A stretch of 49,981 bases of DNA from Bacillus sp. FJAT-25509 (GCF_001420605.1 NZ_LJIZ01000034.1:13307-63287); one strand, 5' to 3'; numbered from the stretch's first letter, positions 1-8,465 are shown. Notes: generated by a model not told the origin, from the letters alone. Made by a program: numbers and translations.

Positions 1-2
1 AA

Positions 3-77
3 TGGTGACCCGTACGGGACTCGAACCCGTGTTACCGCCGTGAAAGGGCGGTGTCTTAACCGCTTGACCAACGGGCC
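3..77 (-). tRNA. tRNA-Glu (anticodon TTC)
   Basis: The minus strand folds as a cloverleaf with a GGCCCGT acceptor arm, a TTC anticodon in a CCGCC/GGCGG stem, a T-loop GTTCGAA and an encoded 3' CCA. It is the last visible gene of an Asn-Ser-Glu array and matches the copy at 49451-49525. Confidence 0.97.
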
Positions 78-87
78 AAAAAAAATA

Positions 88-178
88 TGGCAGAGAAGAA
101 GGGATTCGAACCCTCGCACCGCGTAAACGATCTACACCCTTAGCAGGGGCGCCCCTTGAGCCACTTGGGTACTTCTCT
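88..178 (-). tRNA. tRNA-Ser (anticodon GCT)
   Basis: This is a class II tRNA of 91 nt with a long variable arm, an AGAGAAG/CTTCTCT acceptor stem, GCT anticodon and encoded CCA. It reads AGC/AGU serine codons and lies between tRNA-Asn and tRNA-Glu. Confidence 0.97.
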
Positions 179-185
179 ATAATAA

Positions 186-260
186 TGGCTCCGCAGGTAG
201 GGTTCGAACCTACGACCACTCGGTTAACAGCCGAGTGCTCTACCACTGAGCTACTGCGGA
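186..260 (-). tRNA. tRNA-Asn (anticodon GTT)
   Basis: The cloverleaf has a TCCGCAG/CTGCGGA acceptor stem, GTT anticodon, GTTCGAA T-loop and encoded CCA. It is the first gene of the array and matches the copy at 49628-49702. The order Asn-Ser-Glu next to a ydcK-type gene recalls the B. subtilis trnS region. Confidence 0.97.
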
Positions 261-307
261 AAAATACTAATCTTTTCATCAAGTTTTGTAACGTGATGAC
301 AAGTATT

Positions 308-337
308 AATATAAACTAAATGCATATTAGATGTCAA
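308..337 (-). promoter_or_regulatory. Sigma-A promoter of the tRNA Asn-Ser-Glu operon
   Basis: On the minus strand a perfect -35 box TTGACA (332-337) and a -10 box TATATT (308-313) are separated by 18 nt. They sit about 50 nt upstream of tRNA-Asn and just past the stop of the SprT-like gene. Confidence 0.7.
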
Positions 338-343
338 CACTAT

Positions 344-796
344 TTATAATAGTTTTAATGGACTTTTGCATATTCCACATACATAGCGACTAGTGTCCAC
401 TTTTCTTTTTCTTAAAAAAGCTTGCCCACACCCTGAACATCTATATTTATACTTATAGGAATGCGTTCTTTTTTTTATTGAATTTAGTGGTTTGCAATAC
501 CTAGGTGCACCTACCTTTTTTAATAGTTCTTTAAAGTCTCTATCCTCATGCTTATATCCTTTTTTCATAATATGAAGATGATAATGGCACAGCTCGTGTA
601 ATATGATCCCCTTTAGCTCTTCAATTCCGTGTTCTTCTAAATAAAATTTATTTAATTCGATATTGCTTGTTTTTAATAAATACCTACCACCAGTTGTCCT
701 TAATCTAGTATTAAAAGAAGCTTGGTGGAGAAATGGTCGCTCAAAATAAGTGATTGATAGTTCTTCAACCAGTTTTTGTATCTCCTCATTATCCAA
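344..796 (-). CDS. SprT-like zinc metalloprotein (YdcK family)
   Basis: The 150-residue protein carries a metalloprotease-type motif HELCH at residues 67-71 and a C-terminal zinc ribbon with cysteines at 120, 123, 140 and 143. This is the architecture of the bacterial SprT-like family (B. subtilis YdcK), whose physiological role is unknown. Relatives of SprT in eukaryotes (Spartan) cut DNA-protein crosslinks, but extending that activity to this protein is inference. The start is TTG with an AAAGGATGG ribosome site about 10 nt upstream; no in-frame ATG gives a better start. It follows cmpA/tex and precedes tRNA genes, the same neighbourhood as ydcK in B. subtilis. Confidence 0.9.
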   Translation of the reverse strand: MDNEEIQKLVEELSITYFERPFLHQASFNTRLRTTGGRYLLKTSNIELNKFYLEEHGIEELKGIILHELCHYHLHIMKKGYKHEDRDFKELLKKVGAPRYCKPLNSIKKRTHSYKYKYRCSGCGQAFLRKRKVDTSRYVCGICKSPLKLL

Positions 797-842
797 TTAT
801 GAATCGCCATCCTTTTTTCTACTTTATTATAACTGAACAACT

Positions 843-870
843 CACAAATTCTTGGGTATGCGCATACATT
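843..870 (+). promoter_or_regulatory. Candidate sigma-E promoter for the cmpA transcript
   Basis: CATACATT at 863-870 fits the sigma-E -10 consensus fully. A weak -35 candidate, CACAAATT, lies 12 nt upstream. cmpA is a mother-cell sporulation gene in B. subtilis, so a sigma-E promoter is expected. It would give a leader of about 215 nt before cmpA, containing the hairpin at 1041-1065. Confidence 0.4.
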
Positions 871-1040
871 AAACTTACAAATGAGAATTTTAAAAGATCT
901 TATTAGTACGATTTATGCTAAATGGGCTGCTCTTAGTAAACCTCTCTACAACGGCGTAATTTTTACTATCCAAAATGAACAATACAGTTATCCTTTTTAT
1001 ACAACGTATCGGAAGGTTACCCCTCACTCATTTATTTCAT

Positions 1041-1065
1041 CGCCCATCCTCAAAAAAGATGGGCG
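1041..1065 (+). terminator. GC-rich hairpin in the cmpA leader (attenuator or terminator)
   Basis: A perfect 8-bp stem CGCCCATC/GATGGGCG closes a 9-nt loop and is followed by a short T5 tract at 1070-1074. It ends 15 nt before the cmpA ribosome site at 1080. It may be an attenuator, or the terminator of a short upstream RNA; the T tract is too weak to decide. Confidence 0.45.
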
Positions 1066-1092
1066 AAGATTTTTAAGTTGGAGGTTTTCATC

Positions 1093-1209
1093 ATGGTAAT
1101 GCCTAGTTGGCTTAAAACTCAAATTCAAAAAGCATTTTATGAAAAAAACCGTTATCAAATTAAATTATTAAATCAATGTTGGTTTTATTATCAAAAAATT
1201 AAGCTTTGA
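1093..1209 (+). CDS. cmpA: Cortex morphogenetic protein CmpA
   Basis: This 38-residue ORF starts MVMPSWLKTQ and contains the diagnostic core YQIKLLNQCW, which closely matches B. subtilis CmpA (about 37 residues). CmpA is a mother-cell protein of the quality-control step that links spore coat to cortex assembly; with ClpXP it removes defective SpoIVA. The ATG at 1093 has GGAGG at 1080-1084, 8 nt upstream. A second ATG at 1099 gives the usual MPSWL start but is 14 nt from the ribosome site. The 3' end overlaps the convergent tex gene by 11 bp. Position between tex and the SprT-like gene matches B. subtilis. Confidence 0.93.
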   Translation: MVMPSWLKTQIQKAFYEKNRYQIKLLNQCWFYYQKIKL

Positions 1210-3397
1210 CGATTTCTTTCGATTCAATTGGTAGCATAGATAAACCTACTCTTTGTTTCTTTTGGTCTACTTCAGCAATCCATACCTTGACTACTTGACC
1301 AACCGATACAACATCAAGCGGATGCTTAATAAATTTACTACTCATTCTAGAAATATGAACAAGGCCATCGTTCTTTAGCCCAATATCAACAAACGCACCA
1401 AAATCGACTACATTTCTTACTGTTCCTTCAAGTTCCATTCCTATTTTTAGGTCTTCAATTTGAAGAACATCTTGGCGAAGGATTGGTGCTGCTAATTCAT
1501 CTCGTAGATCTCTTTCAGGTTGCATTAATGATGCTAAAATATCCTTTAGCGTAATTTCACCAATATCTAGTTGCTCTGATACTTCTTTTAAATTAATCGT
1601 CTTTAACTTTTCTTTCAATTCACTTGAACCAATTTGACTCGTTGAGAATTTTAATTGCTTTAATAATTTTTTTACTTGTACGTAGCTTTCCGGGTGGATA
1701 CTTGTACGGTCTAAAGGCTCATCTCCTTCTAGAACACGTAAAAATCCAATACATTGCTCATATGTTTTAGCGCCTAATCTAGGTATTGTTTTAAGCTCTT
1801 TTCGGTTTGTAATTTTCCCTTTTTCGTCACGGTAATTAACAATATTTTTCGCTACTGTCTTGGACAAGCCCGATACGTATTGAAGTAGTGAAACTGAAGC
1901 TGTATTTACATTTACGCCAACTTGGTTAACAGATGTTTCAACTACGAATGATAATGATTCATTTAAGCTCTTTTGAGATACATCATGTTGATATAATCCT
2001 ACCCCAACAGATTTAGGATCTATTTTCACAAGTTCTGCTAACGGATCTTGTAGTCGTCTTGCAATTGATACTGCGCTTCGTTCCTCAACTTGGAAATCAG
2101 GGAACTCTTCTCTTGCTAACTCAGATGCTGAGTAAACACTTGCACCAGCTTCATTTACGATTACATAATAAGTATTATTTTTCATTTCTTTTAAAATTCC
2201 AGAAATAAACAGCTCTGTTTCTCTCGAAGCTGTACCGTTTCCAATTGCGATCATTTCTATTTTATATTCGATAAGAATATCTTTAATTTTTGCAACTGCT
2301 TGTTCTCTTTTATTTCTTTGAACCTCTTCCCTTTCACCTTTGAAAGGATGAGGGTAAATCACACCTATTTTAAGAACTTTCCCCGTCTCATCTACTACTG
2401 CTAATTTACAACCTGTACGGAATGCAGGATCTACTCCTAGCACGATTTTCCCTTTTAATGGTGGTTGCAGTAATAATGAACGCAAGTTTTCTGAGAAAAT
2501 ATTAATCGCGTGTGAATCAGCTTTTTCGGATAATTCTTTACGAATCTCTCTTTCAATTGAAGGCTGAATTAATCTTTTATATGCATCTTCAACGACTTCC
2601 ACCAGGATTGATCGTACAAAAGTGTCCTTTGTAATAACCCTTTTTTCTAAATATAAAATAATCTCTTCAAAAGGAGATTGAATTGCAACCTTTAATATAT
2701 CTTCTTTTTCAGCACGATTCATTGCTAGTATTCTATGTGGAACAATCTTTGAAATTGGTTCAGAGTATTCGTAATACATTTCGTATACTTTTTTCTCGTC
2801 TTTTTCAGAGTCTTTTACAGTACTTTCAATCGTTCCCTTTTTGAAGGTAACTTCACGAATCCACTTTCGATACGTAGCATCGTCTGCAATCCATTCCGCA
2901 ATTATATCTTTTCCACCTTGAATAACTTCATCAACTGTATTAACTTCCAGTTCAACATTTATGTATTTTAACGCTTCATCCGCAAGTGAACCTTCATTTG
3001 GCATTGAAAATAACCATTCTGCAAAAGGTTCTAACCCTTTATCTTTAGCAACTGTAGCGCGAGTTCTTCTTTTTTCTTTATATGGTCGGTATAAATCTTC
3101 AACTTCTTGTAGCTTTGTAGCTAATGTAATACTTTTACGTAATTCATCAGTCAGTTTCCCTTTTTCCTCAATTAAACGGATTACTTCATCTTTTCTCGTT
3201 TGAAGATTTACAGCATACTCATATTTTTCTAAAATGGAATGAATTTGCACCTCATCAAGAGATCCTGTTTTTTCTTTTCGATACCTAGCAATAAAGGGAA
3301 TCGTATTTCCTTCTTCCTTCAATTCAATTACGGTAGCTACTTGTTTCGAAGTAATTGTTAAATCAGATGCAATTTTATTAATCAATTGTTGTGACAA
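1199..3397 (-). CDS. tex: Tex-family RNA-binding transcription accessory protein (YdcI)
   Basis: The 732-residue protein has the full Tex layout: an N-terminal helical domain, a YqgF/RNase H-like domain opening with LGVDPAFRTGCK, helix-hairpin-helix repeats (SVNQVGVNVNTAS onward), and a C-terminal S1 RNA-binding domain (GTVRNVVDFGAFVDIGLK). Tex proteins bind nucleic acid and associate with transcription; some affect toxin or virulence gene expression. The longer reading from 3412 begins inside its own ribosome site: TTGGAGGCG supplies GGAGG, 8 nt before the TTG at 3397, which gives MSQQLINK. A hairpin at 3441-3463 separates it from ndoA. Convergent with cmpA, overlapping 11 bp. Confidence 0.95.
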   Translation of the reverse strand: MSQQLINKIASDLTITSKQVATVIELKEEGNTIPFIARYRKEKTGSLDEVQIHSILEKYEYAVNLQTRKDEVIRLIEEKGKLTDELRKSITLATKLQEVEDLYRPYKEKRRTRATVAKDKGLEPFAEWLFSMPNEGSLADEALKYINVELEVNTVDEVIQGGKDIIAEWIADDATYRKWIREVTFKKGTIESTVKDSEKDEKKVYEMYYEYSEPISKIVPHRILAMNRAEKEDILKVAIQSPFEEIILYLEKRVITKDTFVRSILVEVVEDAYKRLIQPSIEREIRKELSEKADSHAINIFSENLRSLLLQPPLKGKIVLGVDPAFRTGCKLAVVDETGKVLKIGVIYPHPFKGEREEVQRNKREQAVAKIKDILIEYKIEMIAIGNGTASRETELFISGILKEMKNNTYYVIVNEAGASVYSASELAREEFPDFQVEERSAVSIARRLQDPLAELVKIDPKSVGVGLYQHDVSQKSLNESLSFVVETSVNQVGVNVNTASVSLLQYVSGLSKTVAKNIVNYRDEKGKITNRKELKTIPRLGAKTYEQCIGFLRVLEGDEPLDRTSIHPESYVQVKKLLKQLKFSTSQIGSSELKEKLKTINLKEVSEQLDIGEITLKDILASLMQPERDLRDELAAPILRQDVLQIEDLKIGMELEGTVRNVVDFGAFVDIGLKNDGLVHISRMSSKFIKHPLDVVSVGQVVKVWIAEVDQKKQRVGLSMLPIESKEIVKA

Positions 3398-3440
3398 AAA
3401 TAACGCCTCCAATTTTTGGGAATTATATAAGACCTAAAAT

Positions 3441-3463
3441 AACCCTTTCAAGACGAAAGGGTT
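3441..3463 (-). terminator. Terminator after ndoA
   Basis: A 9-bp stem AACCCTTTC/GAAAGGGTT is followed on the minus strand by ATTTTAG. It closes the alr-ndoAI-ndoA group before tex; the U tract is short, so read-through is possible. Confidence 0.6.
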
Positions 3464-3513
3464 ACAAAACATTTATTATAATCTATGTAGGTAAAGCTGC
3501 TATAAAAGCAACT

Positions 3514-3864
3514 TTAAAAATCAACAAGTCCTAAACTGATTTGCAACGCTTCATCAACCTGATCCATCATCTCATCATCAAGATGTGTTATCTTATCGGT
3601 TAATCGTTGTTTGTCAATCGTTCGAATTTGTTCTAGTAGTATAACCGAATCACGTTCAAATCCATATTTTTTAGCATCGATTTCAACATGTGTTGGAAGC
3701 TTTGCTTTTTGGATTTGTGCTGTAATCGCAGCGACTATAACGGTAGGACTAAAACGATTACCGATATCATTTTGTATTATGAGAACCGGACGAACTCCAC
3801 CTTGTTCTGAGCCAACTACAGGGGAAAGGTCTGCAAAATATACGTCGCCACGTTTTACTATCAA
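3514..3864 (-). CDS. ndoA: EndoA/MazF-type mRNA interferase toxin
   Basis: The 116-residue protein is nearly collinear with B. subtilis EndoA (YdcE), including the N-terminal [20 protein letters not shown] and the KLPTHVEID segment. MazF-type enzymes are ribosome-independent endoribonucleases that cut mRNA at short motifs (UACAU for B. subtilis EndoA) and slow growth until the antitoxin neutralises them. The start is TTG, as in B. subtilis. Its ribosome site GGGGGG overlaps the last codons of the antitoxin gene, and only 4 nt separate that stop from this start, so the pair is translationally coupled. No rsbR-sigB genes follow. Confidence 0.97.
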   Translation of the reverse strand: MIVKRGDVYFADLSPVVGSEQGGVRPVLIIQNDIGNRFSPTVIVAAITAQIQKAKLPTHVEIDAKKYGFERDSVILLEQIRTIDKQRLTDKITHLDDEMMDQVDEALQISLGLVDF

Positions 3865-3868
3865 GTGA

Positions 3869-4150
3869 TTACCCCCCGCTAACTAAGCGCTCCACTTTAG
3901 AATCCGCTTCAGACTCAGCATAGAATGACTCAGAAGATATTAATAAGTTGATTTTAGCCATTTCCATGTATCCACGTCGCATGTGTTCGCGACTTTGGCG
4001 TCTTTTACGATCTTTTAAAAACATCTTAGTCGCTTGATAAATATACTCATTTCGATTACCGTTTTCTTGCTTTACTAATCCATCTAGTTCGCTTACTACG
4101 TGTTTTGGTAAACGTACTGTTATTTCAGTTGTCGCATTTAGTTCGGACAA
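3869..4150 (-). CDS. ndoAI: EndoAI antitoxin (CopG/RHH type)
   Basis: The 93-residue protein begins with a ribbon-helix-helix segment ([16 protein letters not shown]...[14 protein letters not shown], about residues 8-45), which dimerises and binds DNA. A charged C-terminal tail follows that in this family inserts into the toxin dimer groove. It is the partner of EndoA encoded immediately downstream. The start is TTG behind GGAGGTG, 7 nt away. As in other antitoxin-first modules, autoregulation by antitoxin and toxin is likely but no operator was identified. Confidence 0.95.
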   Translation of the reverse strand: MSELNATTEITVRLPKHVVSELDGLVKQENGNRNEYIYQATKMFLKDRKRRQSREHMRRGYMEMAKINLLISSESFYAESEADSKVERLVSGG

Positions 4151-4294
4151 GTTTCAGCACCTCCAGAATCAACTATTACCCATATATCTCCCTATACTAC
4201 ATCATACCATTATTTTCAGTGATTGGAAAGACACATATCTTCGCTTATCTTAACCAAAATACAGTGTTTCATACTTTAATACATCAAATTACAA

Positions 4295-5461
4295 TTAATC
4301 TGATACTAGATAATTACTTATGGACTTAATATTTCCATTCTTTTTATATACTCTTGGTACCCTATGATTTATAAGGCAAGTTACTTCATAATTGATTGTA
4401 TTCATATGTGCAGCGACTTCCTCAGCCGTTACTGCTCCATCCTTACTTTCTCCTATTAAAGTCACTTTTGTACCAACAGGATAATGTTTAGAAAGCTTGA
4501 TCATACACTGATCCATACAAACTCTACCAACTATTTCTGCCTTTTCACCTTCAACCAACACAGAAAATCCTTGCATATCTCTAAGCCAGCCATCCGCATA
4601 GCCAATTGGCAACGTCGCAATCCACTCTGAATCAGAAGTAAAATACGTTGCACCATAACTTACACCACTATTTGCTGGTAATTGCTTAATATGTGAGATT
4701 TTCGTATAAAGCGATAGTGCTGGCTTTAATGTAAATGGTAGCATTGGTTTTATTTCTAAAGATGGAGTTAAACCATACATGATAATACCAACACGTACAG
4801 TATTAAATAGGTTAGTTTCTAATGCAGCCGCTGCACTGTTTGCACAATGAATTAGCTCAGGAGCGAATCCACTGCCTTTAACCCATTCTATACATTCATA
4901 AAATTTGTCTACTTGCTCATTAAAATAAGATCTATTTAGCTCATCAGCAGTAGCGAAATGTGTAAACAAACCTTCCAGTATAATTGATGGATTTTTTCGT
5001 AAGATCGATGCAGCTTGCTCCCATTCAGATCTTGTTTTCAGGCCTAATCTACCCATCCCAGTATCAAATTTAATATGAATCATTGTACGATCTGTGCTTT
5101 TTAGATTTTTAGAAATACCTTCTAACCAATCAACATTATATGCCGTTAAAGTTAATTTATTCTTGATTGCAACGTTAATATCCTCAGGTCTAGTTGCCCC
5201 CAACACTAAAATCGGCGCCTCTATTCCCGCGTTACGCAGAAAAATCCCTTCATCAATAAAAGCAACTAATAATCTTGTTGCACCAGACTTTAATGCTTGT
5301 TTCGCTACTTCTACATAACCATGTCCATATGCATTCGCTTTTAAAGCTACATATATTTCTTGATGATTAGGGTAAAGCGATACAATATTTTTGATGTTTT
5401 CTTCAATAGCATCTAAATCTACTTCTACCCATGTGTCGCGATAAAATGATGTTTCTGTCAT
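4295..5461 (-). CDS. alr: Alanine racemase
   Basis: The 388-residue PLP enzyme interconverts L- and D-alanine, supplying D-Ala for peptidoglycan. The PLP lysine is K41 in VALKANAYGHG; the second catalytic base is the tyrosine in GVSYGATY. Fold-type III barrel plus C-terminal beta domain are full length. ATG at 5461 has AAGGAAGTG 6 nt upstream. It precedes the antitoxin-toxin pair with a 144-nt gap, the same order as alr-ndoAI-ndoA in B. subtilis. It works with ddl and murF at 10.4-13.0 kb, which ligate and attach the D-Ala-D-Ala dipeptide. Confidence 0.97.
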   Translation of the reverse strand: MTETSFYRDTWVEVDLDAIEENIKNIVSLYPNHQEIYVALKANAYGHGYVEVAKQALKSGATRLLVAFIDEGIFLRNAGIEAPILVLGATRPEDINVAIKNKLTLTAYNVDWLEGISKNLKSTDRTMIHIKFDTGMGRLGLKTRSEWEQAASILRKNPSIILEGLFTHFATADELNRSYFNEQVDKFYECIEWVKGSGFAPELIHCANSAAAALETNLFNTVRVGIIMYGLTPSLEIKPMLPFTLKPALSLYTKISHIKQLPANSGVSYGATYFTSDSEWIATLPIGYADGWLRDMQGFSVLVEGEKAEIVGRVCMDQCMIKLSKHYPVGTKVTLIGESKDGAVTAEEVAAHMNTINYEVTCLINHRVPRVYKKNGNIKSISNYLVSD

Positions 5462-5584
5462 GAACTACACTTCCTTATCGATTTACCCATTACTCTTTTT
5501 TTATATGTGTAAAATTATTTGCTTATTTTACTATAAATGTCAACCAATATACTACTCAATTTTAGTTTATTTAAAATTTAAAAA

Positions 5585-5608
5585 GGCGTGATAAAGCATC
5601 ATCACGCC
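5585..5608 (-). terminator. Terminator after ydcC-like gene
   Basis: An 8-bp stem GGCGTGAT/ATCACGCC extended by A/T pairs is followed on the minus strand by TTTTTAAATT. It separates the lipoprotein gene from alr. Confidence 0.8.
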
Positions 5609-5631
5609 CTTTTAAGTTTGAAAAAAAAATA

Positions 5632-6651
5632 TTATTTTGTGCCTGTATCTCCGACTGATTGGGCAACTTGAATTAACTCACCTTGAGTTAAGTTTTTAGA
5701 AACAATCGTAAAGTCTGTTCCACCGTATGACCATGTAATCATCTTATCTGATAATGCTCCTACTGTTTTACCTAAATCGACTGGTTCACCAGTGATCTCC
5801 ATCGTTGTTCCAGACTCTGAAATCCGTGCTTTTTGCTCTATTAAAGTAAACGATTTTTTATCACCTTTATATGAAAGGATAACTTGAACACCATTATCTG
5901 TTTTTACTTCTTGTTGATCATCTAACACTACACCATTCATTAAATAATTAGGGTAAAGTGTAACTAATAAATCAGGATCATTTTCTGGATTTGTAGAAGT
6001 AGGTACACTTAAACGAGCGCTTGTCATATTTTTCTTCACATCAAAAGCATCATTATCAAATTTCGCATTGTATTGTACTTTATCGAATTTAACGTCCAAC
6101 ACAACATTTTTATCTGTATCTAATAGTTTTACTGATTCAGGTGTCAGACCTTTTTTATTAAAAGTAATTTCTTGTGTTGGGAGCAATTGTCTATTTGTGT
6201 AATTTGTTTTTGTTTCAAACACATATCCTTGCTTTGTTGTTTTAAACGTTGCATTCTTATCTTGTACTAGGTCATTAACCAATGATTCCGGTAAATATGG
6301 CTGACTGCTGTTTGATGGCCAATCACTTTGGAAGCGATAGCTTTTATTTAATGCTGGTGTTAAAACAAACACACCCTCTTTGTTTCTTAAAATAATTTGG
6401 TTTTGATCACTCTTAGCATTTTTTAGTTGTACACGGTAGTAAGAAGGCTTTTTATGCCAAATGACTACTTCATACTTTTGAGGATCATTCCCGTTATTAA
6501 TTGTTAATGTTGCATCGGCCTTATAGCCATTCATTTTTTCCATCTGATTGCTAAGAGAACCTACAACATCATCTTTCGATTTCGTGCCACATGCAGCCAA
6601 TGATAGTACTAACATGATTGTCAAAAGCATCGCTACAAGCTTTTTCTTCAT
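5632..6651 (-). CDS. ydcC: Outer-membrane-lipoprotein-sorting-like (LolA/GerS-type) lipoprotein YdcC
   Basis: The 339-residue protein starts with a lipoprotein signal (MKKKLVAMLLTIMLV) and a lipobox LAAC with the lipidated cysteine at residue 21. The mature part is a LolA/LppX-like beta domain (YKADATLTINN..., YVFETKTNY, ITFNKKGLTPESVKLLD). The family includes B. subtilis YdcC, made in the sporulating mother cell, and clostridial GerS, needed for cortex lysis during germination. A spore envelope role here is inferred from this and from acpS-ydcC-alr synteny. ATG at 6651 is preceded by AGGAGC. The 344-nt upstream gap contains the inverted repeat at 6699-6769. Confidence 0.88.
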   Translation of the reverse strand: MKKKLVAMLLTIMLVLSLAACGTKSKDDVVGSLSNQMEKMNGYKADATLTINNGNDPQKYEVVIWHKKPSYYRVQLKNAKSDQNQIILRNKEGVFVLTPALNKSYRFQSDWPSNSSQPYLPESLVNDLVQDKNATFKTTKQGYVFETKTNYTNRQLLPTQEITFNKKGLTPESVKLLDTDKNVVLDVKFDKVQYNAKFDNDAFDVKKNMTSARLSVPTSTNPENDPDLLVTLYPNYLMNGVVLDDQQEVKTDNGVQVILSYKGDKKSFTLIEQKARISESGTTMEITGEPVDLGKTVGALSDKMITWSYGGTDFTIVSKNLTQGELIQVAQSVGDTGTK

Positions 6652-6698
6652 CTCCCCAGCTCCTTTATTCCTCTTAAATTGTAAAAAAGAGAATTTTA

Positions 6699-6769
6699 TG
6701 CAAAGGCTTATGAATAAATGTGCGCGAGTAGCTTAGAAGTAAAATCTAGATTTATTCATGCACGTTGCA
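6699..6769. repeat. Imperfect inverted repeat upstream of the ydcC-like gene
   Basis: The arms 6699-6719 and 6750-6769 are imperfectly inverted: both contain TGCAA and an exact ATGAATAAAT/ATTTATTCAT core, 30 nt apart. It lies 48 nt upstream of the ydcC start and could form an RNA hairpin or hold a regulator site. No further gene is visible in the 6652-6995 gap; a short hairpin CTCTC/GAGAG occurs near 6865-6880. Confidence 0.45.
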
Positions 6770-6962
6770 ACCTTGCTTCTTATATCCTCATGAAACTATA
6801 TGAGGTCAAGCTCTAAAATATGCAGACTAGCATGACAAGCTAATTTAAAAAATTTAAAGAAAACTCTCTGATTGGAGAGCCTGTTAGTGAAGCCAATGGT
6901 GTAGTTACACATATTAATTAATCCTTAAAATTTAGCAACTACGTCGTATACAAAAAAAGAAA

Positions 6963-6982
6963 AGTCACTCAAATGAGTGACT
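6963..6982 (-). terminator. Terminator after acpS
   Basis: A 9-bp stem AGTCACTCA/TGAGTGACT with a 2-nt nominal loop is followed on the minus strand by TTTCTTTTTTTG. Confidence 0.85.
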
Positions 6983-6995
6983 GTTTAAAAGGGTA

Positions 6996-7349
6996 TTATA
7001 TTTGCTGTAAGACCACTTGAGCAGCAGCATAATGTTCTGTATGCGTAATTGATAAAAACGGTATAAACGGCAAATCAACGCTTAATACAGGCTTACCTTT
7101 TCCGTCATTTAAGATTTCAATATCATGAAATCCTAATTCTTTCCCAATTCCTGTGCCAAAAGCTTTTGAACAAGCTTCTTTTGCGGCGAATCTTCCTGAT
7201 AAAAATTCAAGTTTTCTTCGTTCTGATAAGTTTTCGTATATTTCATATTCTGCTTCAGTTAAAATCCTTTTCGCAAACCGGGGCTGCGAGCTAGTAATTT
7301 CTTTCATTCGTTCAATTTCTACTAAATCTAATCCAATACCTACGATCAT
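6996..7349 (-). CDS. acpS: Holo-[acyl-carrier-protein] synthase
   Basis: The 117-residue enzyme transfers 4'-phosphopantetheine from CoA to apo-ACP in fatty acid synthesis. The two signature motifs are present: GIGLDLVEIERM near the N-terminus (Mg-binding aspartate) and RFAAKEACSKAFGTGIG in the middle (catalytic glutamate and lysine). Length is typical for trimeric AcpS. ATG at 7349 has GTGAGGAAAT directly upstream. It is transcribed downstream of uvsE with a 25-nt gap and ends at its own terminator. Confidence 0.97.
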   Translation of the reverse strand: MIVGIGLDLVEIERMKEITSSQPRFAKRILTEAEYEIYENLSERRKLEFLSGRFAAKEACSKAFGTGIGKELGFHDIEILNDGKGKPVLSVDLPFIPFLSITHTEHYAAAQVVLQQI

Positions 7350-7374
7350 ATTTCCTCACCCTAACTTTCGAGTA

Positions 7375-8358
7375 CTACGGTTTAAAATAAAAACTTGAAT
7401 CATTAATCATTTCAATAGACGGATGAGCTTTCAGATCATCCATTAATTGAAATAATGCATTATCTTTTTGTTTCGCTTCAATCATACAATCAATTTGCCT
7501 AACCGAGCCATAAATATCATTTAAAAATGTAATAAACATGTTCGGGTCCACAAAATCGGCATGAGCACGTATGTCTTTCTCATCTCTAGGACTTGATATA
7601 TGCATTTTCATTGGCAAGCTCGAAACTTTCCATGTATCGACTGCAAAACTCCAGTTTTTAACCCAATCTTCATTTGTGTGATTAACTAGATGATGATGAT
7701 AGTCAAATACAAGCGGTACTCCTAATTTTTCACAGGCAAATAATGTTTCATCAAACGTAAAGGTAGTATCATCATTTTCAAACATTAGCATTTTTTGAAT
7801 TTGCGCAGGAACAAGGCTGAAATTCTCTATTAATTGCTCCAGTGATTTTTCCTTATCATCATACCCTCCACCAATATGTAGTACACATCTTTGTTCTGTA
7901 TTAATCTTCATCGCTTTTAAAAGCTGATAATGCATTTTTAAGGTTTTTACTGATGTTTTTAATAACTCTTCATCAGTTGAGTTCAAGATAACAAAATGAT
8001 CCGGATGAAAATCAATCCTCATTTCATTCGTAATCGCAAATTTACCTAACTCAAGTAAACTTTCCTTTAATGGCTTTATGTAATTCCAATCTGCTACTTC
8101 TTCATGATTTGCTAAAGGGACTAATTTACTACTCAGGCGAAAAAAAGATATATCATGTGCTTTGTTGTGCTTTAGTAGTCTTAGACAGTTATTTATATTA
8201 GTATTAGCAATTTGCTCTAGCTTACGAATAGCCGCATCTTTATCCTTTTGTTTTAAAAACTGAGCAACCGTCATTGTCTTTGATGGCGAGGCGTTTTGTA
8301 AATTCATACTCATTGCGACATATCCAAGTCTTACCAACATTATCATTCCAACTCTCAT
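7375..8358 (-). CDS. uvsE: UV damage endonuclease UvsE/UvdE
   Basis: About 320 residues with the AP-endonuclease-like TIM barrel of UvdE: RLGYVAMS at the N-terminus, RIDFHPDHFVIL, VLHIGGGYDDKEKS, LMFENDD and VFDYHHH provide the metal ligands. The enzyme nicks DNA 5' of UV photoproducts, an alternative to nucleotide excision repair; it contributes to spore UV resistance in Bacillus (YwjD). Three ATGs lie close together (8358, 8346, 8340); none has a strong ribosome site, so the exact start is uncertain and the one just before LVRLGYVAMS (8340) fits family N-termini best. Confidence 0.93.
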   Translation of the reverse strand: MRVGMIMLVRLGYVAMSMNLQNASPSKTMTVAQFLKQKDKDAAIRKLEQIANTNINNCLRLLKHNKAHDISFFRLSSKLVPLANHEEVADWNYIKPLKESLLELGKFAITNEMRIDFHPDHFVILNSTDEELLKTSVKTLKMHYQLLKAMKINTEQRCVLHIGGGYDDKEKSLEQLIENFSLVPAQIQKMLMFENDDTTFTFDETLFACEKLGVPLVFDYHHHLVNHTNEDWVKNWSFAVDTWKVSSLPMKMHISSPRDEKDIRAHADFVDPNMFITFLNDIYGSVRQIDCMIEAKQKDNALFQLMDDLKAHPSIEMINDSSFYFKP

Positions 8359-8427
8359 ATGTTTTTAGTTAGTGTATGGAATCTGTCCAAATTCACGCAT
8401 TACAAGAAAATAAAATTATAAACAAAA

Positions 8428-8455
8428 AAGGTACATGGATTTTACCATGTACCTT
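8428..8455 (-). terminator. Terminator after cshA
   Basis: An 11-bp stem AAGGTACATGG/CCATGTACCTT with loop ATTTTA is followed on the minus strand by a T6 tract. It lies between cshA and uvsE. Confidence 0.9.
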
Positions 8456-8465
8456 AACTAGTTAC

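Noticed and set aside
881-1099. 72-codon plus-strand ORF before cmpA
   Set aside because: No ribosome site, it spans the leader hairpin and overlaps the cmpA start; composition is not protein-like. Treated as leader.
4105-4329. 74-codon plus-strand ORF across the alr-ndoAI gap
   Set aside because: It overlaps both well supported genes on the other strand and has no ribosome site.
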